Assembly (NCBI GenBank): GCA_902516225.1
Contig: CABXXS010000033.1
Location: 1-10,721, forward strand
Reading direction: 5' to 3'
Source: Puniceicoccaceae bacterium
GTDB taxonomy: Bacteria > Verrucomicrobiota > Verrucomicrobiae > Opitutales > Coraliomargaritaceae
Length of the DNA: 10,721 nucleotides
Shown: positions 1 to 6,871 of the stretch, piece by piece
How positions within the stretch are numbered: the stretch's first letter is position 1
How the letters are laid out: every line of letters begins with the position of its first letter
The notes under the pieces: generated by a model
What the model saw: the letters and a program-made list of their open reading frames with translations, nothing else
What the model was told of the DNA's origin: nothing
Databases searched by the model: none
Translations under genes and position numbers: made by a program

Positions 1-762
1 CGCCCATATTCTCTCGATTATATAGATTTGATATTTACAGACTTTCAAGAATTACACGGCGATCGCCGCTATCGCGAAGACGCGGCAATCGTCGGTGGGC
101 CTGCTTTCCTCGGCGAAGAACCAGTGATGGTAATTGGCCAACAAAAGGGGCGTAATACAAAAGATAATTTAAAGCGTAATTTCGGCTGCCCACACCCTGA
201 AGGTTATCGTAAAGCTATGCGTCTTATGGAAATGGCGGAGAAGTTTAAAATGCCAATCGTTACTTTTGTGGACACTCCAGGTGCTTATCCTGGCATCGGC
301 GCGGAAGAGCGTCACGTAGCAGAGGCTATCGCGGTAAACATTCGGGAGATGAGTCATTTAAAGGTCCCAATTGTGACTATTGTGATCGGAGAGGGAGGTA
401 GCGGAGGTGCGCTTGGTATCGCCGTAGCCGACGAAGTTATGATTTTGGAAAACGGTTATTATTCCGTCATTTCTCCTGAGGGCTGCGCTGCAATCTTATG
501 GAAAGATCGTGCCGCTGCACCAAAGGCGGCCGAAGCACTCAAATTTAGTCCCGAGTATTTAGAAAAGTTTGGTATTGTAGATCGTATTATTGCTGAGCCC
601 ACAGGCGGGGCACATCGCGATTACGAATTATCGGCGAAGACTTTAAAGACTGCTATAGTAGGTGCGCTTGGGAAGCTTAAGAAAAAGAGTGTAAAGAGGC
701 TGCTAGAAGATCGATACACTAAATTTCGTAATCTCGGCGAATATGCCGAGAGTCAGACTTAG
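1..762 (+). CDS. accA: Acetyl-CoA carboxylase carboxyltransferase subunit alpha, 5'-truncated by window edge
   Basis: AccA with AccD transfers the carboxyl group from biotinylated BCCP to acetyl-CoA, giving malonyl-CoA for fatty acid synthesis in the cytoplasm. The frame is open from base 1 ([12 protein letters not shown]...), so the TTG at 28 is internal and the true start lies upstream. 253 residues are visible, and by comparison with E. coli AccA (319 residues) roughly the first 60-70 are missing. Crotonase-fold hallmarks are present: IVGG near visible residue 30, QKGR near 48, [13 protein letters not shown] at 92-104, the oxyanion-type glycine loop GEGGSGG at 130-136 and [10 protein letters not shown] at 158-167. 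The biotin-binding and zinc-ribbon parts belong to AccB and AccD and are not expected here. The TAG stop at 760-762 overlaps the TAA stop of the convergent ABC-F gene. Family assignment is near certain. Confidence 0.97.
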   Translation, partial: RPYSLDYIDLIFTDFQELHGDRRYREDAAIVGGPAFLGEEPVMVIGQQKGRNTKDNLKRNFGCPHPEGYRKAMRLMEMAEKFKMPIVTFVDTPGAYPGIGAEERHVAEAIAVNIREMSHLKVPIVTIVIGEGGSGGALGIAVADEVMILENGYYSVISPEGCAAILWKDRAAAPKAAEALKFSPEYLEKFGIVDRIIAEPTGGAHRDYELSAKTLKTAIVGALGKLKKKSVKRLLEDRYTKFRNLGEYAESQT

Positions 763-2384
763 GCTAGTTTCTCGGCTGTTTCCTTCTCGAGGCGCTGAAT
801 ATATTCGCTCACATTACAAGTGAGCATACGAGTGCTCCCTGGTGAGACCTCTAGGACCTTGTTGACCACTCCGTCCAAGAATGCACGGTCGTGACTAACT
901 AATATGACGGTTCCTTCGTAGAGATTAATCGCTTCTTGTAGGACTTCCTTTGATTTGATGTCTAGGTGATTAGTAGGTTCGTCTAGAATCATACAATTCG
1001 CTGGGTGCATGAGCATTTTTGCTAGAGCAACTCTATTTTTCTCACCACCGGACAGCACGGAAGTCTTCTTTAGTGCTTCATCTCCAGAAAATAGAAGAGC
1101 TCCAAGTGCACCGCGCGGATTGGCATCATCGTTGCCGATGGCTGCTTTCTCAACTTCTTCTAGTACAGAGTTGCTCGGGTCGAGTTCGTCTGCTTGGGAT
1201 TGGGCGAAGTAGCCGAGTAGGGTGTTAATACCTTTTTCGACTTCGCCACTTTGGAAGGGTTCGCTGCCAGCCATAATGCGCGCGAGGGTGGACTTTCCTG
1301 CTCCGTTGACACCGACCACTGCGATTCGATCGCCCTTATCGATGCGAAGATCGAGTCCTTTGAAAATAACATTCTCACCGTAGGCTTTGTGTAGGTCTTT
1401 TATAGTAATTACCTTGGCGCTCGCTGGTGGCGCTTTCGGGAAACGAAAGAACATTTTTTTCTCATCACGGGGTATAGTGATAAGATCCATTTTCTCTAAT
1501 GCTTTAATACGGCTTTGTACCATACTGGCTTTTTTTACGTTAGAGCGAAAGCGATTGATCCAGTCTTTTACTTCTTTAATTTCTTTTTGTTGGTTCGCAT
1601 AGGCCTTGCGCAAAGTTTCTAGGCGCTTAGCGCTCTCGCCCGCGTAGTAAGTGTAATTTCCTTTAAAACTGGTCAGATCGCCCAATTTTAGTTCGATCGT
1701 ACGATTGGTTACTTCGTCGAGGAAGGCACGGTCGTGCGAGATTACGATGAGCGCGCCCTGGTAGTGTTTTAGGTATTGCTCCACCCAATGCTGCGAGACG
1801 ATGTCTAAGTGATTGGTCGGTTCGTCGAGTATAATCAGAGAGGGGTTTTGTAGGAGTAGTTTCGCTAAGGCGATACGCATCTGCCATCCACCCGAAAACT
1901 CCCCGGTGTCGCGCTCGAAGTCATCCTTCTTAAAGCCCATTCCGAGCAATATACGCTCAATACGAGACTTCATTTTAGCAGGTTCGTAGTCTTCGAGTTG
2001 TTGCTCCCACTCGCCCATCAGATCGATCAAGTCGTAGTATTCATCGGTCGAGGTGTCCATCTCGAGCATCGATTCTTCTGCTTCTTCGAGATTTTTTTGC
2101 AGCGCTAGCACGTCGCCAAAAGCGCTCTCAGCCTCGGCGTAGAGGGTCTGACCTGATACGGAAATACCGTCCTGAGGCAAGTACCCGACACTGACATAGG
2201 CGGCCTTGTCGATGCCTCCACCGTCTGGTTCAAGCTCACCCATAAGCATGCGCAGGAGGGTCGTCTTGCCGGACCCGTTAGAGCCGATGAGGGCTATACG
2301 GTCGTGGGCATTGATGACAGAGTTAATTCCATTAAAGAGAACCTTCTTGCCGAAGTTGTGAGTGACTTGATTGATTGTGATCAT
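759..2384 (-). CDS. ABC-F family ATPase (tandem ABC domains, no membrane domain)
   Basis: A 541-residue soluble protein with two ATP-binding cassettes, the ABC-F layout. Members of this family act on ribosomes (translation factors such as EttA, antibiotic-protection proteins) rather than as transporters. Domain 1 has Walker [10 protein letters not shown] (34-42), signature SGGWQMR (164-170), Walker B LIILDEPT (183-190) and switch His217. A charged linker (about 250-320), where the ribosomal P-site interaction motif lies in ABC-F proteins, leads to domain 2 with Walker [10 protein letters not shown] (358-366), signature LSGGEKNR (444-451), Walker B ending LDEPT (467-471) and His498. Both catalytic glutamates (188, 469) are intact. 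The long cassette-1 insertion (about 110-150) resembles the YdiF/YheS/Uup group, but I cannot pick a subgroup. I chose ATG 2384 ([12 protein letters not shown]): the upstream in-frame ATG at 2459 would add 25 non-homologous-looking residues lying across a terminator for the gene behind it. No Shine-Dalgarno is visible. Confidence 0.93.
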   Translation of the reverse strand: MITINQVTHNFGKKVLFNGINSVINAHDRIALIGSNGSGKTTLLRMLMGELEPDGGGIDKAAYVSVGYLPQDGISVSGQTLYAEAESAFGDVLALQKNLEEAEESMLEMDTSTDEYYDLIDLMGEWEQQLEDYEPAKMKSRIERILLGMGFKKDDFERDTGEFSGGWQMRIALAKLLLQNPSLIILDEPTNHLDIVSQHWVEQYLKHYQGALIVISHDRAFLDEVTNRTIELKLGDLTSFKGNYTYYAGESAKRLETLRKAYANQQKEIKEVKDWINRFRSNVKKASMVQSRIKALEKMDLITIPRDEKKMFFRFPKAPPASAKVITIKDLHKAYGENVIFKGLDLRIDKGDRIAVVGVNGAGKSTLARIMAGSEPFQSGEVEKGINTLLGYFAQSQADELDPSNSVLEEVEKAAIGNDDANPRGALGALLFSGDEALKKTSVLSGGEKNRVALAKMLMHPANCMILDEPTNHLDIKSKEVLQEAINLYEGTVILVSHDRAFLDGVVNKVLEVSPGSTRMLTCNVSEYIQRLEKETAEKLA

Positions 2385-2430
2385 GTAGGAAAGATAAGCG
2401 CGCAATGAAACAAGAGAGCTAGTTAATTGC

Positions 2431-2463
2431 AAAGAAAAAGCCCAAGAGTACTTTCTCATGGGC
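2431..2463 (-). terminator. Intrinsic terminator of the EF-hand protein gene
   Basis: On the minus strand GCCCATGAG, a six-base loop and CTCTTGGGC form a 9-bp stem with one A-A mismatch (arms 2455-2463 and 2440-2448), followed at once by TTTTTCTTT (2439-2431). It sits 32 bases past the EF-hand stop codon and about 47 bases before the ABC-F start. It therefore separates the two same-strand genes and argues against starting the ABC-F gene at 2459. Confidence 0.85.
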
Positions 2464-2494
2464 TTAGAGTATATTAACTATTTGGATTTAGTCG

Positions 2495-2974
2495 CTATTG
2501 AGTGTCCCGCTCTTTTTTGCCCATTTGCTTTCTTAGTTGGTGCATTTCTTCCTCACTAATTTCTCCGTCGCCGTCTGCGTCAATTCTATCGAAGTTTTCT
2601 ACCATTTTTTTCAGACCTGCTTCCGCCGCTTCATCTATTGAAATTGCTCCATTTTGGTCGGCATCAGCGGCTTTTATGTCTTCACGACCCTGCTTAGGCT
2701 TTTGGCCACGGTTTTCGCGTGCATAGAGTAATTCTTCTCCGAAGATTTCACCGTCGCCATTAGCATCTATTCTATCGAAGTATTTTGCTATGAATCCCTT
2801 CGCTTCGTCCTCAGTGATCGATCCACTGCCATCGCTGTCTAAGCGTTCAATTATTTGATCGGGTGTAGGACGCACACGGTTTTCATCTCGATCTTCTCTC
2901 TCTGGCTTAGCTTGGGAGTTCAGGGTAATTAGTGTGGCACTCAGGAGCATTAGGAGTATTGATTTACTATGCAT
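2495..2974 (-). CDS. Secreted four-EF-hand calcium-binding protein
   Basis: A 159-residue protein of unknown role that should bind calcium outside the cytoplasm. Residues 1-22 form a Sec signal peptide (MHSKS, a hydrophobic core, then NSQA), with probable cleavage after Ala22. Four canonical 12-residue EF loops follow: DSDGSGSITEDE (46-57), DANGDGEIFGEE (70-81), DADQNGAISIDE (104-115) and DADGDGEISEEE (132-143). All keep Asp at position 1, Gly at 6, a hydrophobic residue at 8 and Glu at 12. They lie in two pairs separated by a basic linker, like tandem EF-hand lobes. No catalytic domain, lipobox or membrane anchor is present. It is transcribed alone: its own terminator lies downstream and the neighbour behind it is divergent. 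A TATAAA-like -10 lies at 2998-3003 (minus strand) without a convincing -35. Similar small EF-hand proteins are frequent in Planctomycetota and Verrucomicrobiota, mostly without assigned function. Confidence 0.88.
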   Translation of the reverse strand: MHSKSILLMLLSATLITLNSQAKPEREDRDENRVRPTPDQIIERLDSDGSGSITEDEAKGFIAKYFDRIDANGDGEIFGEELLYARENRGQKPKQGREDIKAADADQNGAISIDEAAEAGLKKMVENFDRIDADGDGEISEEEMHQLRKQMGKKERDTQ

Positions 2975-3090
2975 GGGCTTTAATTTGATTGTTACTATTT
3001 TATACGCAGTAGATGTGCTGCTTAAGTTAGATATCGCCGCTCGTGCAGGAAAGTTTCAGCGAATAACTTAATCGCAGCGAGCGAGAGATT

Positions 3091-3119
3091 ATTTACTAGT
3101 AAATTACTTGTTAAGTAAT
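3091..3119. repeat. Two adjacent palindromes in the divergent intergenic region
   Basis: ATTTACTAGTAAAT (3091-3104) is a perfect 14-base palindrome. It abuts ATTACTT-GTT-AAGTAAT (3103-3119), a perfect 7-bp inverted repeat with a 3-base spacer. They lie between the divergent EF-hand and prepilin peptidase genes, about 50 bases upstream of the putative prepilin peptidase -10. They could be operator sites; with no T-run after either, they do not look like terminators. AT-rich palindromes can arise by chance. Confidence 0.4.
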
Positions 3120-3167
3120 CAACACAGTGGCCTTTTACCGTCTTGTAGCTAACTAATTAGTGTGTTG

Positions 3168-3176
3168 TGTTATATT
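3168..3176 (+). promoter_or_regulatory. Candidate extended -10 promoter element for the prepilin peptidase gene
   Basis: TGTTATATT matches the extended -10 form TGnTATAAT with one mismatch and lies 27 bases before the ATG at 3204, predicting a leader of about 20 bases. No good -35 is seen at the usual spacing, which is tolerable for extended -10 promoters. Assigned by eye only. Confidence 0.35.
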
Positions 3177-3203
3177 ACAATATGTTCAGTTTTGATCTAG
3201 CTC

Positions 3204-4121
3204 ATGTTAGAAACATTTGAATTTATTAATGAGGAATTTCCGTGGTTTTTCGCCGGTTTGGTCGCGATCTTGGGCGCTATAGTCGGAAGTTTTCTTAATG
3301 TTTGTATTTACCGTATACCCGCAGAGCGTTCGGTCATTTCGCCTGGATCTGCCTGCGGTTGTGGGAGCCCCATTGCATTTTATCGTAATATTCCAGTCCT
3401 AAGCTGGATACTACTTCGGGGTAAGGCTAGTTGCTGCGGGCAGCCTTTTAGTCTGCGCTATCCTGCGATCGAGTTACTCACGGCTGTTCTTTTCTTTTGG
3501 GCTTGGTCGATTCATTCTCCAATCGTAGCCATCTTGGGAATGCTCTACATCTCTTTTTTAATCTGTGCTACTTTTATTGATTTAGATCATATGATTATAC
3601 CAGATCGCTTTTCCATAGGCGGAATGGTGATTGGGGTTGTACTGTCTATTTGCTTCCCTGCCTTACATGGGATTGAGGGCTTGCCGATTATTTCTAATAT
3701 CCAATCAGGAATTACTGCAATTATTGGTGCACTGGTGGGCGCAGGTTTAGTCTATTGGATAGCAGTGTTGGGCGAGGTCATTTTCCGAAAGCCTGCCATG
3801 GGGGAGGGAGATGTTAAGTTTGCCGGTTTCATTGGAGCTTTCTGTGGATGGCAGGGTGCAGTATTTGCCATGTTCGGCGGCGCCTTACTGGGGACAGTAA
3901 TTTTGCTACCTTGCCTTTTGATTGGGCGCCTCGTAGCAGGACGAGGTACCGATAGCTCAGTCGATGAATCTGGTGAGGGGGAAAACGAACGTGTGCAGTT
4001 CGGTATGCAAGTTCCCTTTGGTCCCATGCTAGCAGGTGCAGGGCTGATCTACTTCCTCGGGTTTAATGTCTACGTGGATGCCTATTTCGCCGAGTATGTT
4101 AGCTATTTTTTCGGGTCTTAG
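3204..4121 (+). CDS. Prepilin peptidase / N-methyltransferase (PilD/GspO-like, A24 family)
   Basis: Inner-membrane aspartic protease that cleaves the leader of type IV prepilins or type II secretion pseudopilins and usually N-methylates the new N terminus. The 305 residues show the N-terminal GSFLNVCIYRIP motif (28-39), the cytoplasmic loop with YRNIPVLSW (60-68) and RYPAIELLTA (85-94), then about seven hydrophobic segments. The A24 catalytic aspartates are Asp126 in FIDLDHMIIPD and Asp203 in the GxGD motif GEGDVK (200-205). FGPMLAGAG (272-280) is the usual C-terminal motif, after a hydrophilic loop (about 246-268). The cytoplasmic cysteine set is atypical: C51-x-C53 and C77-C78 instead of two CxxC pairs. 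No pilin or secretion gene lies nearby, so pilus versus secretion use cannot be decided; pilD or gspO are both possible. No Shine-Dalgarno precedes ATG 3204. Confidence 0.93.
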   Translation: MLETFEFINEEFPWFFAGLVAILGAIVGSFLNVCIYRIPAERSVISPGSACGCGSPIAFYRNIPVLSWILLRGKASCCGQPFSLRYPAIELLTAVLFFWAWSIHSPIVAILGMLYISFLICATFIDLDHMIIPDRFSIGGMVIGVVLSICFPALHGIEGLPIISNIQSGITAIIGALVGAGLVYWIAVLGEVIFRKPAMGEGDVKFAGFIGAFCGWQGAVFAMFGGALLGTVILLPCLLIGRLVAGRGTDSSVDESGEGENERVQFGMQVPFGPMLAGAGLIYFLGFNVYVDAYFAEYVSYFFGS

Positions 4122-4181
4122 TGGACTCTCGGAAGGGATAACTCGTTTCTTTTGCTGCACGCGAGAAATCTCAAAAAATAC

Positions 4182-4209
4182 TTGGCATCGAGTAATCGAG
4201 TCCTACAGT
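4182..4209 (+). promoter_or_regulatory. Candidate promoter of the tRNA-Tyr gene
   Basis: TTGGCA (4182-4187, 5/6 to the -35 consensus) and TACAGT (4204-4209, 4/6 to the -10) are separated by 16 bases. A start near 4216 would leave about 12 bases of 5' leader for RNase P to remove. Plausible but assigned by eye. Confidence 0.4.
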
Positions 4210-4227
4210 CCACCTTCACTTCAATTC

Positions 4228-4317
<90 letters not shown>

Positions 4318-4318
4318 T

Positions 4319-4345
4319 GGTCGCCCATTCGGGCGACCTTTTTTT
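4319..4345 (+). terminator. Intrinsic terminator of tRNA-Tyr
   Basis: GGTCGCCC-ATTC-GGGCGACC, a perfect 8-bp GC-rich stem with a 4-base loop (4319-4338), is followed directly by seven T (4339-4345). It begins six bases after the tRNA CCA end and separates the tRNA from the oxidoreductase-lpxB cluster. Confidence 0.95.
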
Positions 4346-4419
4346 ATTAGCTTACTTCGAGGAGAGGATGACTAGATTACCGCCTTGTCAGATGGCATAA
4401 GCGGGGCTTAGCTAATGCG

Positions 4420-5346
4420 ATGACTGAGCAATCAAAGATTCGCTGCGGCGTTGTAGGTACGGGCTATCTAGGGCAGCACCATGCCCGCATTTATGCGGCG
4501 CTAGATGGCTGTGAGCTCGTCGGTATCGTTGAGTCTGAGGACGCCCGAGCGGCCGAAATGTGCGAGCTCTATGGCTGCGAGCGTTTCGATACCGCGGAGT
4601 CCCTCGCCGCGGCTTGTGATGCAGTCAGCGTAGTCGTTCCTACTGATAAGCACAGTGAAGTGGCGGTGCCACTCCTTTTGGGTGGCTGCCATTTACTAAT
4701 CGAGAAGCCGCTGTGTGTGAATTTATTAGAGGCAGAAGAAATCTTAGCTGCAGCTAAATCTACCGGCTGTATTGTGCAGGTAGGTCATATTGAGCACTAC
4801 AATCCAGTCATGGCTTATTTGGAAAATGCAGTCACACAGCCACAATATATCACCGCAGACCGCCTCGCACCTTTTAATCCTCGTGGCACAGAAGTAGGCG
4901 TGGTGCTCGACTTGATGATCCATGACATCGGGGTGATCCTTGCCCTAGTGCGCTCGCCGGTGGTGCAAGTGCATGCGGTAGGAGTGAATGTACTCTCTAA
5001 TTCAGAAGATATCGCTAATGCAAGAATCACATTTGAAAACGGCTGTGTGGCGAATATTAATACCAGTCGTGTTAGCGAGAAGAAGGTTCGTGAGATACGT
5101 GTGTTCCAACCGAAAAATTATCTATCTTTAAATTTTCAGGACCAGAGTGGTCACTTCTTGCGAAAAGAGGAAGCGCAGTTGGTGCGTGAAGAGATTCCCA
5201 TTGAAAAAGACGAGCCATTAAAGCTCGAGTTAGCTTCGTTTGTACAGGTAGTCAAAGAAACAGGTAAGCCAAAAGTTGGCGCCGAGTTAGGTAAGTCGGC
5301 TCTCGAGCTGGCGATACACATTACGGAACTGATCTATAAAAAGTAG
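4420..5346 (+). CDS. Gfo/Idh/MocA-family NAD(P)-dependent oxidoreductase, linked to lpxB
   Basis: A 308-residue two-domain dehydrogenase. The N-terminal Rossmann fold carries GTGYLG (13-18) and ends in the family motif EKP (95-97), whose lysine is the usual catalytic residue. The C-terminal alpha/beta substrate domain has DLMIHDIG (164-171), matching the conserved D-x3-H-D active-site stretch, with His168. The substrate cannot be read from sequence. The gene ends five bases before lpxB, so co-transcription is likely. Members of this family are recurrent neighbours of lpx genes, and GnnA of Acidithiobacillus and Leptospira oxidises UDP-GlcNAc at C3 so that GnnB can aminate it for amide-linked lipid A. 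A lipid A sugar-nucleotide role is therefore a reasonable inference, but no GnnB-like aminotransferase is in the window. ATG 4420 gives the full beta-alpha-beta start; no Shine-Dalgarno is seen. A small inverted repeat (TAAGC-GGG-GCTTA, 4398-4410) lies just upstream. Confidence 0.88.
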   Translation: MTEQSKIRCGVVGTGYLGQHHARIYAALDGCELVGIVESEDARAAEMCELYGCERFDTAESLAAACDAVSVVVPTDKHSEVAVPLLLGGCHLLIEKPLCVNLLEAEEILAAAKSTGCIVQVGHIEHYNPVMAYLENAVTQPQYITADRLAPFNPRGTEVGVVLDLMIHDIGVILALVRSPVVQVHAVGVNVLSNSEDIANARITFENGCVANINTSRVSEKKVREIRVFQPKNYLSLNFQDQSGHFLRKEEAQLVREEIPIEKDEPLKLELASFVQVVKETGKPKVGAELGKSALELAIHITELIYKK

Positions 5347-5351
5347 TTATC

Positions 5352-6548
5352 ATGTCTGAATTAGTCCCTAAAACGAATGATTTCGCTGCCCCTGTAGGGG
5401 GCCGGCCGGACTTATTAATAATTGCTGGGGAGCACTCTGGGGACGAACATGCGGCTCTTTTACTCGCAGACTTGCGCGCGAAGCATCCAGAATTAAAAGT
5501 GGCCTGTCTAGGCGGGGGCAAGCTGCAAGCCGCAGGAGCGCAGTTACTCTACGATCTGACCTCAGTCTCCATCGTAGGTTTTGTGGAGGTGATCAGGCAC
5601 TATAAATTTTTTAAGGGTATTTTCGAGAGGACCCTGGACTGGATAGAAAGCCACCAGCCAAGGCACATCTGTTTTATCGACTACCCTGGTTTTAATTTGC
5701 GCCTTGCGCAGAAGCTTGCCTCTCGAGGCTTGAGTAAGAAGAGCGGTGGTTCGATCGGTCTTAGCTATTATGTAAGTCCACAAGTCTGGGCATGGAAGCC
5801 AAAGCGGCGCTTCAAAATGGCGCAGCTACTCGACCAGCTTGGTGTGATCTTCCCCTTCGAAGTAGAGTGCTTCTCCGATACTACATTACTTGCGGAGTTT
5901 GTTGGGCATCCATTTGCTCGGGAGGACCATGAGTTACCTTTTGCCTACGAAGCAGGAGCACCGATTTTATTACTCCCGGGCAGTCGTAGTGCAGCGGTGG
6001 GGCGAATCTTCCCGATTTTATTAGAAGGATTTCGGCATGCGTGCCAAGAACATCCTAATTTACTGGCTCGTGTGGTCTATCCGAGTGAGAATATTTTAGA
6101 GCAACTAGAGATGATTATGAGCACTTATCCAGAAATGGCCGGGCGGGTGGAATTCATCCCTAATTCTACGCAACGCCTACCTGCTAGCGCCGTGCTCATG
6201 AGTTCGGGTACGATGTCACTAGCCTGTGCTCTATCGGGTATTCCAGGGGCGATTGCTTACCGGCTCAGTCCTGTGAGTTATTGGATCGGCCGTATCTTAG
6301 TAAAGGTGAAATATATAGGTATCGCGAATTTGCTCCTCGATCGCGCTTTGCATCCAGAATATATCCAGAATTCTGCGACTCCTTCCACACTAGGTGGGGA
6401 ACTTCTGCGCGCTATCGAAGATCCACAGGCAGCCATAGAAGCCGCTAGTGATGCGGATGAATTACAAAAGCTACTAGGAGCCGGTAGTGGCGAGAGCGCC
6501 GCCGACTGGTTAGCTAGGGGATTGGTCGCAGATAAGCCTTCACAGTAG
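5352..6548 (+). CDS. lpxB: Lipid-A-disaccharide synthase
   Basis: LpxB is a peripheral inner-membrane GT19 glycosyltransferase that joins UDP-2,3-diacylglucosamine to lipid X, forming the beta-1,6 disaccharide of lipid A. The 398 residues carry the family marks in order: AGEHSGDEH (25-33), FIDYPGFN (108-115) with Asp110 at the catalytic position of E. coli Asp98, YVSPQVWAW (140-148), FPFE (167-170), VGHP (184-187), LLPGSR (207-212), SSGTMSL (284-290), the basic amphipathic RILVKVKYIGIANLL (314-328) and PEYIQ (335-339). The usual Glu after SGTxxL is Ala291 here. About 18 residues precede the core, giving an N terminus somewhat longer than in E. coli. The start ATG lies five bases after the oxidoreductase stop, implying translation as an operon pair. 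Other lpx genes are not in the window. Confidence 0.95.
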   Translation: MSELVPKTNDFAAPVGGRPDLLIIAGEHSGDEHAALLLADLRAKHPELKVACLGGGKLQAAGAQLLYDLTSVSIVGFVEVIRHYKFFKGIFERTLDWIESHQPRHICFIDYPGFNLRLAQKLASRGLSKKSGGSIGLSYYVSPQVWAWKPKRRFKMAQLLDQLGVIFPFEVECFSDTTLLAEFVGHPFAREDHELPFAYEAGAPILLLPGSRSAAVGRIFPILLEGFRHACQEHPNLLARVVYPSENILEQLEMIMSTYPEMAGRVEFIPNSTQRLPASAVLMSSGTMSLACALSGIPGAIAYRLSPVSYWIGRILVKVKYIGIANLLLDRALHPEYIQNSATPSTLGGELLRAIEDPQAAIEAASDADELQKLLGAGSGESAADWLARGLVADKPSQ

Positions 6549-6608
6549 CAAGTGGTAGAATACGGCACACAGCGCTAATAACTCCCTTTTTTAAAAGAAT
6601 ATTAAATC

Positions 6609-6848
6609 ATGTCTAAAGTGCGGCAAATCGACTATACTACGATCCGAACGCTTGTTTCCTACAGCGGTAAGCGAACCGTGCGCATGACTGGCGAGGAGAA
6701 TAGGTATCAATTTTCTGGTGTTTTAATCGCTGGGGAAGAAGATGCATTTGCTAAAATTGGAGACGAACGCAGGGACTGGCAAAAGAGCGCCTTTCCTCTG
6801 CCTTGGACGGATTCCCCAGATTTGGTTGTGCCAGACACCGTGGAATAG
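6609..6848 (+). CDS. Hypothetical protein, 79 residues, downstream of lpxB
   Basis: I do not recognise this protein. It is charged and soluble-looking, with no signal peptide, membrane segment or cysteine. It contains a basic N-terminal half (SGKRTVRMTGEENRY, about 19-33), a short hydrophobic stretch FSGVLIAG (35-42) and an acidic, proline-containing tail. Support for it being real: ATG start, base composition like lpxB rather than like the AT-rich gene after it, no strong competing frame, and a position 60 bases behind lpxB on the same strand with no terminator between them. It ends 23 bases before the stop of the convergent protease gene. A role in the cell envelope cannot be argued from position alone. 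A chance open frame remains possible. Confidence 0.6.
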   Translation: MSKVRQIDYTTIRTLVSYSGKRTVRMTGEENRYQFSGVLIAGEEDAFAKIGDERRDWQKSAFPLPWTDSPDLVVPDTVE

Positions 6849-6871
6849 ATCTGTAGAAAACCTATTGGATC

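Noticed and set aside
2385..2459. N-terminal extension of the ABC-F protein starting at ATG 2459
   Set aside because: The 25 extra residues precede the natural ABC start [12 protein letters not shown] and would be encoded across the terminator stem of the EF-hand gene.
2502..2726. Plus-strand Ser/Pro-rich open frame of 74 residues
   Set aside because: It is the antisense shadow of the EF-hand repeats; its composition follows directly from the Asp/Glu/Gly codons on the other strand.
5677..5696. Gly in FIDYPGFN of LpxB as loss of the catalytic Asp
   Set aside because: Counting along E. coli LpxB, the catalytic Asp98 is the first Asp of IDAPDFN, which is retained here as Asp110; PGF in place of PDF is a familiar variant.
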